From the NCBI GenBank assembly GCA_041395505.1, contig JAWLAG010000001.1, positions 1,922,001 to 1,986,000 on the forward strand: a DNA stretch of 64,000 bases. The letters are read 5' to 3'. Within the stretch, counting starts at the first letter, position 1. Each line of letters starts with the position of its first letter. Below the pieces are notes generated by a model. It searched no databases, was not told the DNA's origin, and saw only the letters and a list, made by a program, of their open reading frames with translations. The translations under genes and the position numbers were made by a program. This document shows, piece by piece, positions 52,748-62,408 of this stretch. The stretch is from Steroidobacteraceae bacterium. Its GTDB lineage: Bacteria > Pseudomonadota > Gammaproteobacteria > Steroidobacterales > Steroidobacteraceae.

Positions 52748-55333
52748 ATGGCTTCTTCCCAGACACGCTGGCTGGTGCTCAAGTTCGGCGGTACCAGCGT
52801 TTCGACGCGAGCCAACTGGGAGCAGATTGCAACGATTGTGCAGCAACGCCTCGCGACTGGGGCGCACCTGCTCATCGTGCATTCGGCATTGTCAGGCGTG
52901 ACCGATCTGCTAGAACAGCTGATTTCAGCCGCTGTCTCGGACGATGACGCACAGCAACTGTTGATCCGCATCCGGGAACGCCATGACCAGCTCGCCCGAG
53001 ACCTGGAAGTCCCGGTACCCGCCACTTTCGAATCATTGTTTGCGGCCCTGGAGTCCGCGGTAAATGCAATTCGAATCGCAGGCGAGTGCGATGATTTCGC
53101 ACGCGCCGCCATACTGGCATGCGGCGAACTGCTCGCGACGACATTGGGCACACAGTTTCTGCGCCAGCGCGGATTCGATGCCGTCTGGGCCGATGCGCGG
53201 AACTTGTTGCGCTCCGAGCAACATGGAGCGCACGCGCGAGCGGACGTATTGGCTGCAGCTTGCGGCTTTGAACCTGATGCACAGTTCGCCGCGAATTTGG
53301 CAACCAATGGCCAACTGGTCGTAACCCAGGGTTTCATCGCGGGCGATCACAGCGGCAACACGGTTCTGCTCGGCCGCGGCGGATCTGACACATCGGCCGC
53401 CTATCTCGCGGCGCGACTTGCCGCTATGCGCCTCGAAATCTGGACAGACGTTCCCGGCATGTTCAGTGCCAATCCGCGCGCCATACCGGGTGCCCGGTTG
53501 CTGCGCAGCCTGGACTACGATGAAGCACAGGAAATCGCCACTGCGGGCGCAAAAGTCCTTCATCCTCGCTGCATCCTGCCAGTCAAGAAATTCGGCATCG
53601 AACTGCACGTTTACTCGACTGTCGATCCTGCCATGGCGGGTACCGTCGTCAGTGCGAGCGGCGGTGGGCTTGCGGCGCAGGTCAAAGCCGTATGTCTACG
53701 TAAGGGCGTAACGCTGGTGACCATGGACAGTCCCGGGATGTGGCATCAGGTCGGATTTCTTGCCGATGTGTTCGCCGTATTCAAGCAACACGGCCTCAGT
53801 GTGGATCTGGTATCCACATCCGAGACCAATGTGACCGTGTCCCTGGATCCAGCGGCCAACACGCTTGACCGCGCGCTACTCGATCGGCTGATTGCGGATC
53901 TCGAGCCCATGTGCGGCGCGGAGATCATCGGTCCTTGCTCCTCGGTAACGCTGGTTGGGCGAAACATTCGGGCGATTTTGCACCAGCTCGGAGACGCGCT
54001 TGAACTGTTCGAAGAGCAGAAGGTATATCTCGTAACCCAGGCCGCCAACGATCTCAATCTCACATTCGTCGTCGATGAAGGGCAGGGTGATCGACTCGTG
54101 AAGCAATTGCACGAGCGCCTGGTCCGTCCGACCAAGGGTGACCTCGTATGGGGTCCGACCTGGCAACAGTTGTCTGCCGCAACTCCGGACGAAGGTCAAC
54201 GCGAATTGCCTTGGTGGCATAAGCATCGTGAGCAAATCCTGGCGGCTGCAACGCAGCACGGCGCCGCGTTCATTTACGATCTGTCATCAATTGCCGATGC
54301 GGCTCATCGCCTGCGATCCATCAAATCCGTCGGGCGTTTTCTCTATGCGATGAAGGCCAACTGGCATCCTGCGATACTGCAGACACTTTACAATTGCGGT
54401 ATCGATATCGAATGCGTGTCGAGAGGCGAATTGGAGCATGCCTTTGACTGCATACCGGATCTCGACCCACAACGGGTACTCTTCACGCCGAATTTCTGTG
54501 CGCGCGAAGAATACGCTCGCGCGATGAGTTACGGCGTATTGATCACCCTGGACAACCAGTTTCCGCTGACAGAATGGCCCGACCTGTTTCGAAACCGCGA
54601 GATCATGGTGCGGGTCGACCCTGGATTTTCCCAGGGTCATCATGCACACGTGCGCACGGGGGGTAGCCGCTCGAAGTTCGGCGTAGCAATCGCCGAGTTG
54701 ACCAAATTGGCCTCACTGTGCGACGACAACTCTACCCGCGTGGTGGGCCTGCATGCGCACAGTGGCAGCGGCAATCTCGACATCGACAACTGGGCCCACC
54801 TGGCCGAGCTCCTCGCAGGTCTCGCAGGAAACTTTCCTGCGGCCCGATTTCTCGATCTTGGCGGAGGGCTTGGTGTGCCTGAGCAGCAGGGGTCTGCAGT
54901 TCTCGACGTTCAAGCACTCGATGCAGCCCTCGCCAGGCTTGTCGCACAGCACCCGCGGCTTCAGTTGTGGCTAGAGCCGGGTCGCTACCTCGTGAGTCAG
55001 GCCGGCGTATTGGTTGCTGCTGCAACACAGCTCAAGAGCAAATCCGGCGTGGATTTCGTTGGTCTTGCAACCGGCATGAATTCACTGATCCGCCCGGCCC
55101 TGTATGGGGCGCATCATGAAATATTCAACCTGACACGCATCGCGGAACCTGCGACCCGCCTGTACGATGTGGTCGGACCCATCTGCGAGAGCGCGGACTT
55201 TGCCGGTCACGATCGATTGCTGCCGCAGACGCAGGCCGGTGACATCCTGCTTATATGCAATGCCGGTGCCTATGGCCGCGCCATGTCATCTCACTACAAT
55301 CTGCGCAACCCCGCCGTTGAAATAGTCGTCTAG
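52748..55333 (+). CDS. lysAC: Bifunctional aspartate kinase / diaminopimelate decarboxylase
   Basis: The 861-residue fusion catalyses the first and last steps of lysine synthesis. Residues about 1-450 are aspartate kinase (VLKFGGTSVSTRANW, GRGGSDTSAAYLAARL, IWTDVPGMFSANPRAI) with ACT domains at about 315-440. Residues about 490-861 are PLP-dependent diaminopimelate decarboxylase, with the PLP lysine in FLYAMKANWHPAIL (Lys about 535) and LHAHSGSGNLD and LDLGGGLGVPEQQG. This fusion is a hallmark of Xanthomonadales and relatives. The stop overlaps the convergent hisIE stop. Confidence 0.96.
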   Translation: MASSQTRWLVLKFGGTSVSTRANWEQIATIVQQRLATGAHLLIVHSALSGVTDLLEQLISAAVSDDDAQQLLIRIRERHDQLARDLEVPVPATFESLFAALESAVNAIRIAGECDDFARAAILACGELLATTLGTQFLRQRGFDAVWADARNLLRSEQHGAHARADVLAAACGFEPDAQFAANLATNGQLVVTQGFIAGDHSGNTVLLGRGGSDTSAAYLAARLAAMRLEIWTDVPGMFSANPRAIPGARLLRSLDYDEAQEIATAGAKVLHPRCILPVKKFGIELHVYSTVDPAMAGTVVSASGGGLAAQVKAVCLRKGVTLVTMDSPGMWHQVGFLADVFAVFKQHGLSVDLVSTSETNVTVSLDPAANTLDRALLDRLIADLEPMCGAEIIGPCSSVTLVGRNIRAILHQLGDALELFEEQKVYLVTQAANDLNLTFVVDEGQGDRLVKQLHERLVRPTKGDLVWGPTWQQLSAATPDEGQRELPWWHKHREQILAAATQHGAAFIYDLSSIADAAHRLRSIKSVGRFLYAMKANWHPAILQTLYNCGIDIECVSRGELEHAFDCIPDLDPQRVLFTPNFCAREEYARAMSYGVLITLDNQFPLTEWPDLFRNREIMVRVDPGFSQGHHAHVRTGGSRSKFGVAIAELTKLASLCDDNSTRVVGLHAHSGSGNLDIDNWAHLAELLAGLAGNFPAARFLDLGGGLGVPEQQGSAVLDVQALDAALARLVAQHPRLQLWLEPGRYLVSQAGVLVAAATQLKSKSGVDFVGLATGMNSLIRPALYGAHHEIFNLTRIAEPATRLYDVVGPICESADFAGHDRLLPQTQAGDILLICNAGAYGRAMSSHYNLRNPAVEIVV

Positions 55334-55977
55334 CGAGTCGTCTCACTCAACCGGTTCTGATGGCGCGCCTCGAGCTCTTCGATAATATTTTCGAGCGTCA
55401 GATTCCGCGCCTTGATCAGTACCAGGAGGTGGTAGAGCAGATCGGCCGATTCGGCAACCACCGCCGAATCATCGCCGCTTGATGCAGCAATTGCCAGTTC
55501 GACGGCTTCCTCACCAACCTTCTGCGCAATTCTTTTGACACCCTCGCAGTACAGTCGCTGCGTATAACTGTTCTCGTCCGGCGCGGCAATTCTCCGCGCA
55601 ATGATGTTTTCGAGCACATTCAGGAACATCGCTGATCGTGCGCCCGGGCGACCGTCATCGAAACAGGTAGCCGCACCGCGGTGGCACACTGGGCCACTTG
55701 GAACTACGTCGAACAGGAGAGTGTCATCGTCGCAGTCAAGCCTGACCTCGACGACATCCATCACATGTCCACTTGTTTCGCCTTTTTTCCATAGCTTGCC
55801 CCTGGTCCGGCTATAGAACACAGCCTGGCCAAGCTCGATGGTCGCTTCGAGCGCCTCTCGATTCATGAACCCAAGCATGAGTAGCTCCCCGCTGACCGCA
55901 TCGCGCGTAATTGCAGGCACAAGCCCGTCGAGCTTACCGAAGTTGACCCGCTCGATGTCGAGCTCGTTCAGTTGCAT
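55330..55977 (-). CDS. hisI: HisIE: phosphoribosyl-AMP cyclohydrolase / phosphoribosyl-ATP pyrophosphatase
   Basis: The 215-residue bifunctional enzyme performs steps 2 and 3 of histidine synthesis. The cyclohydrolase half has FMNREALEATIELGQAVFYS, RLDCDDDTLLF and GPVCHRGAATCF (zinc Cys); the pyrophosphatase half has EKVGEEAVELAIAASSG and ESADLLYHLLVLI. ATG overlaps the hisF end with a GAGGTG ribosome site. Last gene of the operon. Confidence 0.96.
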   Translation of the reverse strand: MQLNELDIERVNFGKLDGLVPAITRDAVSGELLMLGFMNREALEATIELGQAVFYSRTRGKLWKKGETSGHVMDVVEVRLDCDDDTLLFDVVPSGPVCHRGAATCFDDGRPGARSAMFLNVLENIIARRIAAPDENSYTQRLYCEGVKRIAQKVGEEAVELAIAASSGDDSAVVAESADLLYHLLVLIKARNLTLENIIEELEARHQNRLSETTR

Positions 55978-56738
55978 GGGCGCACCTCAACTCCTCTATT
56001 GCGCAAGAATCGTTTGAGGTCTGCTATCGGCAGACTACCGGAGTGAAACACGCTCGCCGCCAGCGCCGCATCAACACCCACCGAGAAAACATCTGCAAAA
56101 TGCGCCGCACAGCCGGCACCACCGGAAGCGACCAATGGCACGGTACATTGTGCGCGAGCCTGCCCAAGCTGGGTGGTGTCATATCCCTGGCGCACGCCAT
56201 CCTGATTCATGCAATTGAGTACGATTTCGCCGGCACCGCGATCCTGGACCTCCGATATCCACTCGAGCGTAAGACGCTTGGTGCTTGCACTCTGTCGCGG
56301 ATCACCGGTATCGCGATATACATAGTAGGTATCGTCGGCGGCAAAGCTGTCGATACCAACGACCACGCATTGTGAGCCGAAACGTCTCGCCAGCTGATCG
56401 ATTAACACAGGCTGGGCCAACGCCGGCGTGTTCACGGAGATCTTTTCGGCGCCAGACTGCAATATCGCTTCGGCATCCGCCACGGAGCGGATGCCTCCCG
56501 CGACGCAAAACGGAATATCGAGTACCTCGGCCACCCGTTGTACCCAATTGCGATCCACTGTGCGCTGTTGCGGGCTCGCTGAAATATCATAGAAAACGAT
56601 CTCGTCCGCGCCTTCGCGACAATAGCGCCGCGCCAACTCCTCGATGTCGCCGACGATCCTGTGATTCGCAAATCGGATGCCCTTGACCACCTGGCCATCG
56701 CGGACATCCAGGCAGGGAATTATGCGTTTGGCAAGTAT
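55968..56738 (-). CDS. hisF: Imidazole glycerol phosphate synthase subunit HisF (apparent ATA start)
   Basis: The 256-residue TIM barrel closes the imidazole ring with ammonia from HisH. Motifs include AKRIIPCLDVRDGQVVKGI (catalytic Asp), EIVFYDISASPQQR, PFCVAGGIRSVADAE and the second catalytic Asp in NCMNQDGVRQGYD. The usual start MLAKRIIPCLDV reads ATA-CTT-GCC here: the Met position is an ATA codon, with GGAG eight bases upstream. No ATG, GTG or TTG occurs in frame until a TTG about 49 codons upstream inside hisA. An ATA start giving the standard length is the best reading. Confidence 0.9.
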   Translation of the reverse strand: MLAKRIIPCLDVRDGQVVKGIRFANHRIVGDIEELARRYCREGADEIVFYDISASPQQRTVDRNWVQRVAEVLDIPFCVAGGIRSVADAEAILQSGAEKISVNTPALAQPVLIDQLARRFGSQCVVVGIDSFAADDTYYVYRDTGDPRQSASTKRLTLEWISEVQDRGAGEIVLNCMNQDGVRQGYDTTQLGQARAQCTVPLVASGGAGCAAHFADVFSVGVDAALAASVFHSGSLPIADLKRFLRNRGVEVRPCN

Positions 56739-57460
56739 GGCCGTAACTCCATCAGGGAAATTCTCTCCTCCAATAACGCCTTGCCGCTGATCGCTGCAGC
56801 TGCGCCCGCGGCCGCAAGAGCCGCCAGATCCGCGCCGCTTGCAATGCCACCGGATGCTTGCCAAGCCAGCTCGGGGTGTCGAGTGATGGCTTGGGAATAC
56901 AACGCTGTGTTTGGGCCGGACAAAGCGCCATCGCGGGCAATGTCGGTACAAAGTACGTGCTTCAATCCGCAGTCACGGTAGAACTCGAGAGCCTGCCACA
57001 AGGACAAACCTCCGGATTGTGTCCAACCGCGCGTCCGCAATTGCGGACAGCCGTCCGCGTCGAGCTCTATGTCGAATGCCAGACACACTCGTTCGCCGCC
57101 GAAGCGGCCAATCCAGTCGATAACGGTGTCGGGCTTCTCAGCCGCAAGGCTGCCAATCACGACGCGGTCGACCCCGATCCGCAGCAGGTCATCCGCCGTT
57201 CGTAAATCGCGCACACCACCGCCAACCTGAATCTGTACTGCCTGCTGACTGGCCAGACGCGCGATCGTTTCGCGGTTCTCGAGTTGTGCCGACCGTGCAC
57301 CATCGAGATCCACGATATGCATCCAGCTCGCGCCCATATCGCGATAACGCTGCAGCAATTCGTGGGCTTCGAGAGGATAGATGGTCTCCTGGTCGAAGTC
57401 CCCACGCAGCAGCCGAACACATCTGCCCGCGCGTAGATCAAGTGAGGGCATCAAAATCAT
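56720..57460 (-). CDS. hisA: HisA: phosphoribosylformimino-AICAR-phosphate isomerase
   Basis: The 246-residue TIM barrel isomerase has the N-terminal MPSLDLRAGRCVRLLRGDF with catalytic Asp, VDLDGARSAQLENR, VQVGGG-type loop (QIQVGGGVRDLRTADDLL) and CTDIARDGALSGPN with the second Asp. It works in the fourth step of histidine synthesis. Coupled to hisH by ATGA; its end overlaps hisF by about 19 bases. Confidence 0.96.
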   Translation of the reverse strand: MILMPSLDLRAGRCVRLLRGDFDQETIYPLEAHELLQRYRDMGASWMHIVDLDGARSAQLENRETIARLASQQAVQIQVGGGVRDLRTADDLLRIGVDRVVIGSLAAEKPDTVIDWIGRFGGERVCLAFDIELDADGCPQLRTRGWTQSGGLSLWQALEFYRDCGLKHVLCTDIARDGALSGPNTALYSQAITRHPELAWQASGGIASGADLAALAAAGAAAAISGKALLEERISLMELRPYLPNA

Positions 57461-58062
57461 GAATAGAGAGCCAGGAAGTTACGCAGGACCATCTCGCCGC
57501 AGGCACCCGACCGCTCGGGGTGAAATTGCACACCCCAGAAGTTGCCGCGGCGCGCCACGGCACTGATAGGCGCACTGTAGTCACAGCGGGCGATGCAGTG
57601 GCGGTCCGGCACTGCGGCGTAACTGTGCACGAAGTAGAAATAGCTGCCGTCCTCAATAGAGTCGAGCAGAGGGTCGTCGACGCTACGCGTGATCGTATTC
57701 CAGCCCATGTGCGGCACCGGGAAACCGGGCGATGAAGGAATTCGCCGTACTGTGCCAGGGAGAATACCAAGGCATTCTGTCGCACCTTCTTCCGATAGAT
57801 CAAAAAGCAATTGCATGCCCAGGCAGATTCCCAAAACCGGTTGGGAGAGCGCGAGAATCGTATTGGCAAGGCTCCGTGAATGCAGGCGTTGCATGGCGTC
57901 CCGGGCCGAGCCAACACCAGGCAGTATCACGCGATCCGAGTCCGCCAACACTGTCGGGTCACTTGTGACGGTCGACGTTGCGTCAAGGCGTCCCAGAGCG
58001 ATTTGGAGCGACGCGAGATTGGCGCCGCCGCTATCGACAATCGCGACCCGAGGTGCGGTCAC
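57457..58062 (-). CDS. hisH: HisH: imidazole glycerol phosphate synthase glutaminase
   Basis: The 201-residue class I amidotransferase has the nucleophile loop LGICLGMQLLFD (Cys about 82) and the His-Glu pair in GVQFHPERSG (about 183-185). It supplies ammonia to HisF. GTG start overlaps the hisB stop. Confidence 0.96.
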   Translation of the reverse strand: MTAPRVAIVDSGGANLASLQIALGRLDATSTVTSDPTVLADSDRVILPGVGSARDAMQRLHSRSLANTILALSQPVLGICLGMQLLFDLSEEGATECLGILPGTVRRIPSSPGFPVPHMGWNTITRSVDDPLLDSIEDGSYFYFVHSYAAVPDRHCIARCDYSAPISAVARRGNFWGVQFHPERSGACGEMVLRNFLALYS

Positions 58063-59138
58063 AATACGCCCTTCGTGCTCGGCAGTTCATTACCGGCACG
58101 TCGCAGCGCCATGCGCAGTGAACGTCCTACGCCCTTGAAGCACGCTTCAATCATGTGGTGGGTATTGCTTCCCGCAACCTTGATGTGCAGCGCGAATTGG
58201 CCCGCATCCGCCAGGGACCGAAAGAAATGCGAAACGAGCTCTGTTGACAAACCGCCAACATTGGCTCGGCCGAACCGAGCGTCGAATTCGCAATGCGCAC
58301 GGCCCGAGAGGTCAAGGCTGACAGTCGCAAGTGCCTCGTCCATTGGCAGGACGAAGCCATAGCGGTCGATTCCACGTTTGTCGCCCATTGCTTCGCGCAA
58401 TGCCTGACCAAGCGCGAGTGCACAGTCCTCGACCGTGTGGTGATCATCGATGTGCAGATCCCCGACGCAGTTGAGAACCATGCCGATACCGGCGTGCTTG
58501 GTGAGCTGTTCGAGCATGTGGTCGAAAAAACCAATCCCCGAATGTATAGCCGGGTCGAAGGGATCGTCCAGGTTGATGAGTACGTCGATCGACGTTTCGC
58601 GGGTCCTGCGTTGCAGCTGTGCAATCCGTGCAATGCAGCGATTTGCTATCTCTGGCCAGCGATCGCCGGAGCTGCCTTTGGCGTCGATGGGCAGGCCGCG
58701 GATACCGAGTCGCCGCGCGAATTCCATATCGGACTCGCGATCCCCGACCACCGCGCTGCGGCGCATGTCAATCTGATTGGCCTCGAGATAGGCGGTGACC
58801 ATGCCGATGTCCGGTTTCCGGCAGTTGCAGTGGTCGCTGGCAAAATGAGGGCATATGTACACGGCATCGAATTCGATTCCCTGGCTGGCGAACGAGCGGA
58901 GGATGAACTCATGCACAGGTTGGAATTGCGCCAACGGCAGACTCGCCGTGCCAAGACCGTCCTGATTCGTAACCATGACAAGGCGCCAGCCCGCAGCCAC
59001 GATAGTCTGTAGTGCACCGAACACTCCGGGCAGAAATCGAATCTTTTCGAAGCTGTCGACTTGTTCGTCAGGCGGTTCCTCGACCAAGGTACCGTCGCGG
59101 TCGACAAACAACACTCTGGTCTGCCCGCTCATTGCCAT
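58059..59138 (-). CDS. hisB: HisB: histidinol phosphatase / IGP dehydratase
   Basis: The 359-residue bifunctional protein has an N-terminal HAD phosphatase (VLFVDRDGTLVEEPPD; zinc loop with CPHFASDHCNCRKP) and a C-terminal imidazoleglycerol-phosphate dehydratase (GIGFFDHMLEQLTKHAGIGM, DDHHTVEDCALALGQAL, THHMIEACFKGVGRSL). The fused form is typical of enterics and Xanthomonadales. Overlaps hisC by ten bases. Confidence 0.97.
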   Translation of the reverse strand: MAMSGQTRVLFVDRDGTLVEEPPDEQVDSFEKIRFLPGVFGALQTIVAAGWRLVMVTNQDGLGTASLPLAQFQPVHEFILRSFASQGIEFDAVYICPHFASDHCNCRKPDIGMVTAYLEANQIDMRRSAVVGDRESDMEFARRLGIRGLPIDAKGSSGDRWPEIANRCIARIAQLQRRTRETSIDVLINLDDPFDPAIHSGIGFFDHMLEQLTKHAGIGMVLNCVGDLHIDDHHTVEDCALALGQALREAMGDKRGIDRYGFVLPMDEALATVSLDLSGRAHCEFDARFGRANVGGLSTELVSHFFRSLADAGQFALHIKVAGSNTHHMIEACFKGVGRSLRMALRRAGNELPSTKGVL

Positions 59139-60208
59139 GCCTCCAGCAGTCGATCATTGTCCTCCCGCGCTCCGATGCTGACGCGCAGGCAATTGTCGAG
59201 GTTCAGCGCCGCGGATTGGTCTCGAACAAGTATTCCTGCCGCCAGGGCGGCACGCATGAGTCGCACGGAGTCATAGCACCTGACCAGTAGAAAATTGGCA
59301 TCGCTCGGCCATAGTTGCGCGATCGCCGGCAGCTGGGTCAATTGCACAGTCATTCGTGCTCGTTCGGCGCGCAATAGATCGATGCGCGCTCGCGTACGCG
59401 CAATGGCCAGCGGCTGCATTGCCGCAATACCTGCTGCGATCGCGTAATTGCTGAGCGAATAGGGCGGGGCGATTCGTTGCAGCAATTGGACGATTGCAGG
59501 ACGCGCAAGGGCCACACCCAGACGGGCTCCCGCGAGACCATGCGCCTTTGACATCGTGCGCAAAACGACCAAATTCGGATGTCGCTCGATATGGCGGGCA
59601 AGACTCGCTTGATCCGCGAATTCGATATAAGCCTCATCGACTACGACCAGTGATCGGCCTTGCCAGAATCTCGCCAGCGCCAAAATCTCGTCGGCGCCGG
59701 CGCAATTGCCGGTCGGATTGTTCGGCGAGCACAGGAAAATAATCTTGACGCCAGGTGCCGAGATCGACTGGAGACGATCGAAGTCCGGCAGCCAGGCACC
59801 GCTCACGGTGAGAGGCACCTCGATGATGCCCGCACCCTGGATCTTCGCCGCCACAGCATACATGCCGAATGTCGGCGGGCAAGTGACGATTGCATCCTCG
59901 CCGGCGCTACAGAATGCGCGCACGAGCAGATCAATGGCTTCATCGCTTCCGTGACTCAGAAAGACGGCATCGCCCGGGACGCCGAAGTAATCGCCAGCGA
60001 GCTGCGCCAGTCTGCGCGGACGGGGCTCAGGGTAACGATTGACTTCATTGGCATCATCTGCGTGCGCGCCGGGCCAAGGCAATTCATTGGCGTGCAGGCG
60101 AAGCAGGCCTGGCTGGAATGTCGCATGCGAGTAAGGCTGCAGATCCCGGATTTCGGATCTTGCGCGCGCGATCACCTCGTTTTCTTCAGCAGTCATTGCC
60201 ATAACCAT
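59129..60208 (-). CDS. hisC: HisC: histidinol-phosphate aminotransferase
   Basis: The 359-residue PLP enzyme has RLHANELPWPG, FLSHGSDEAIDLLVRAFC, LCSPNNPTGN, VVDEAYIEFAD and the PLP lysine in RTMSKAHGLAGARLG. It converts imidazole acetol phosphate to histidinol phosphate. The start could be ATG at 60208, 60202 or 60196; the first lies two bases from the hisD stop. Confidence 0.95.
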   Translation of the reverse strand: MVMAMTAEENEVIARARSEIRDLQPYSHATFQPGLLRLHANELPWPGAHADDANEVNRYPEPRPRRLAQLAGDYFGVPGDAVFLSHGSDEAIDLLVRAFCSAGEDAIVTCPPTFGMYAVAAKIQGAGIIEVPLTVSGAWLPDFDRLQSISAPGVKIIFLCSPNNPTGNCAGADEILALARFWQGRSLVVVDEAYIEFADQASLARHIERHPNLVVLRTMSKAHGLAGARLGVALARPAIVQLLQRIAPPYSLSNYAIAAGIAAMQPLAIARTRARIDLLRAERARMTVQLTQLPAIAQLWPSDANFLLVRCYDSVRLMRAALAAGILVRDQSAALNLDNCLRVSIGAREDNDRLLEAWQ

Positions 60209-60210
60209 GA

Positions 60211-61515
60211 CTATCGGTTTGACGCTCGCGCGAGACGCAGCTCCACCGCCTGCGCATGGGCATCGAGACCTTCGATTTTCGCAAGAGTTACCGCTGTCGG
60301 ACCAAGGCGTGCCAGACCCTTTTGCGTCAGTGTCTGCACGGACATACGTCGCTGGAAGTCGGCGAGACCCAGGCCGCTATAATTGCGCGCATAGCCATAG
60401 GTCGGCAGCACGTGATTGGTTCCAGAGCAATAATCTCCGATGGGCTCCGGGGTCCACTCGCCGAGGAACACGGATCCCGCGTTGCGCAATCGCGGTAACC
60501 ACTTCTCTGGTTCGCGACATTGCACAATCAAATGCTCAGGCGCATATAGATTCGCGATATCGATGGCTGCGCCGAAGTCACTGACACAGATGATGCGCAG
60601 GTTGCGTATCGAGGCCGCGAGTATCTTGCGGCGCGACAAACGACGCACCTGGTTCCGCAACTCAGCAACCACCATTCGCGCTATCGAGCGGGACGTCGTC
60701 ACCATGATTGCCTGCGCCGATGCATCATGCTCGGCCTGGGCGAGAAGGTCAGCAGCCGCGAATTCGGCACGCACGCTTGCGTCCGCTATGACCATGACTT
60801 CTGATGGTCCGGCCGGCAAATCGATGGCGGCACCACGCGGATCATTGGCAACCTGCTGCTTGGCTTCCGTTACCCAGGCGTTGCCGGGGCCGAATATTTT
60901 GTCGACCCTTGGGACCGACTCCGTCCCATAAGCCATCGCGGCGACGGCTTGCGCACCGCCCACGCGAAAGATCCGGGTGACACCGCAATGTTGCGCAGCG
61001 TAGAGCAAGGCCGGGTGAATTGATCCATCAGCGCGTGGCGGCGTGCATAGAATGCCAACCGCGCATCCTGCAAGCCTGGCCGGAACAGCCAGCATGATTA
61101 CGGTCGATGGCAACGGCGTCGCGCCCCCTGGCGCATATAGTCCGACGTTTTCTATCGGTCTGACCAGGCTTTGACACCTGACGCCGGGCATGATGTTGAC
61201 TGTGATGTCATCGCGCCGCTGGGCCTCGTGAAATAACGTCACATTGTCGATCGCTCGCTGGATCGCATCCCGTTCATCGCGCTGAAGTTGACCAGCCGCG
61301 GCCGCAATTTCCTCCTGGTCGATTTCCATTTGCGCAAGCTCGACGTTGTCGAACTGCACTGTGAAACGAGCGACCGCGCGATCGCCCTTCGCCCGGACCT
61401 GAGCGATTATTCGAGCAACCTGATCGCGCATTTCTGCGCGCCCCTGCATGGCCGGGCGCGCCAGGGCGATTTCGCGCTGGCGCGGTGTAAGCTCATTCCA
61501 CAACAGCACTTGCAT
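60211..61515 (-). CDS. hisD: HisD: histidinol dehydrogenase
   Basis: The 434-residue zinc enzyme oxidises histidinol to histidine. Motifs include NVGLYAPGGATPLPSTVIML, the KIFGPGNAWVTEAKQQV region, LPAGPSEVMVIAD, LLAQAEHDASAQAI (zinc and base residues) and TNHVLPTYGYARNYSGL. Standard length. Starts three bases after hisG. Confidence 0.97.
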   Translation of the reverse strand: MQVLLWNELTPRQREIALARPAMQGRAEMRDQVARIIAQVRAKGDRAVARFTVQFDNVELAQMEIDQEEIAAAAGQLQRDERDAIQRAIDNVTLFHEAQRRDDITVNIMPGVRCQSLVRPIENVGLYAPGGATPLPSTVIMLAVPARLAGCAVGILCTPPRADGSIHPALLYAAQHCGVTRIFRVGGAQAVAAMAYGTESVPRVDKIFGPGNAWVTEAKQQVANDPRGAAIDLPAGPSEVMVIADASVRAEFAAADLLAQAEHDASAQAIMVTTSRSIARMVVAELRNQVRRLSRRKILAASIRNLRIICVSDFGAAIDIANLYAPEHLIVQCREPEKWLPRLRNAGSVFLGEWTPEPIGDYCSGTNHVLPTYGYARNYSGLGLADFQRRMSVQTLTQKGLARLGPTAVTLAKIEGLDAHAQAVELRLARASNR

Positions 61516-61518
61516 TGG

Positions 61519-62406
61519 TCAGGCCAGCATTTTCTCGACCGGCAGAACCAGCAGCGAACTGGCGCCGGCCTTCTTCAATCCCTCCAGGGTCTCCCAGAAA
61601 ACGTTTTCGCGGCATACGGCGTGAATCGCCACGCGATCCGGTGCGCCATCGAGTGGAATGATCGTTGGTGATTCGCTGCCCGGGAGGAGCTTGCGGATTT
61701 CCGGCAAGGCGTGTCGCGGTGCGTGGAGCATGATGTACTTGCTCTCCTTGACTTGCTCGACACCTTCGATTCGCAGGAGGAGTCGTTCCACCCAATTGGC
61801 TTTCTCGGCAGGCAACGGGACCTGCGTCCTGATCAAAACGACCTTGCTTTCGAGCAGCGTTTGTACTTCTGTCAGGTGGTGGGCGGCGAGCGTCGAGCCT
61901 GTCGATACCAGATCACAGATGCAATCGGCGCGTCCGAGTCTTGGCGCGATTTCGACCGCCCCGGAAAGCACGACGATGTCCGCTTGCACACCCGCGCTAT
62001 CGAGATGTCTGCGCAGGAGATTTGGATAGCTGGTCGCTATACGCCGGCCCTGCAACCAGCGAGGCCCAGTGTACTGCTCGGAGTTCGGCACGGCGATGGA
62101 CAGCCGGCAACGACCAAAATCAAGCTCCCGCAGAATCTGAAAGCGCGGTGCCGTGCCGTTTGCCTGCAGACCGAGCCGCCGTTCCTCAAGTACATTCAGG
62201 CCAATCAGCCCGAGATCGCACACATCCTCCTGAACGAGATCCGTGATGTCGTCGTCACGAACGAACAGGACATCGAGCGGCATGTTCTCGCCGTAGCCCA
62301 TCAAATGATCCTTGCCCCGCACGAGTTTCAGGCCACATCGTTGCAGCAGGTCGATGCATGGGTCGGTAAGGCGTCCGGATTTCTGAATCGCGAGTCGCAG
62401 GCGCAT
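61519..62406 (-). CDS. hisG: HisG: ATP phosphoribosyltransferase, long form
   Basis: The 295-residue enzyme starts histidine synthesis. It has RLRLAIQKSGRLTDP, FVRDDDITDLVQEDVCDLGL and IATSYPNLLRRHLD, plus the C-terminal regulatory ACT-like domain (residues about 225-295) that makes HisZ unnecessary and usually allows histidine feedback. ATG at 62406 is preferred over TTG at 62412, which overlaps the previous stop. Confidence 0.96.
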   Translation of the reverse strand: MRLRLAIQKSGRLTDPCIDLLQRCGLKLVRGKDHLMGYGENMPLDVLFVRDDDITDLVQEDVCDLGLIGLNVLEERRLGLQANGTAPRFQILRELDFGRCRLSIAVPNSEQYTGPRWLQGRRIATSYPNLLRRHLDSAGVQADIVVLSGAVEIAPRLGRADCICDLVSTGSTLAAHHLTEVQTLLESKVVLIRTQVPLPAEKANWVERLLLRIEGVEQVKESKYIMLHAPRHALPEIRKLLPGSESPTIIPLDGAPDRVAIHAVCRENVFWETLEGLKKAGASSLLVLPVEKMLA

Positions 62407-62408
62407 GC

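Noticed and set aside
56739..56951. Longer HisF beginning at an upstream start inside hisA
   Set aside because: It would add 49 or more residues with no similarity to HisF; the ATA at 56738 gives the exact family N-terminus.
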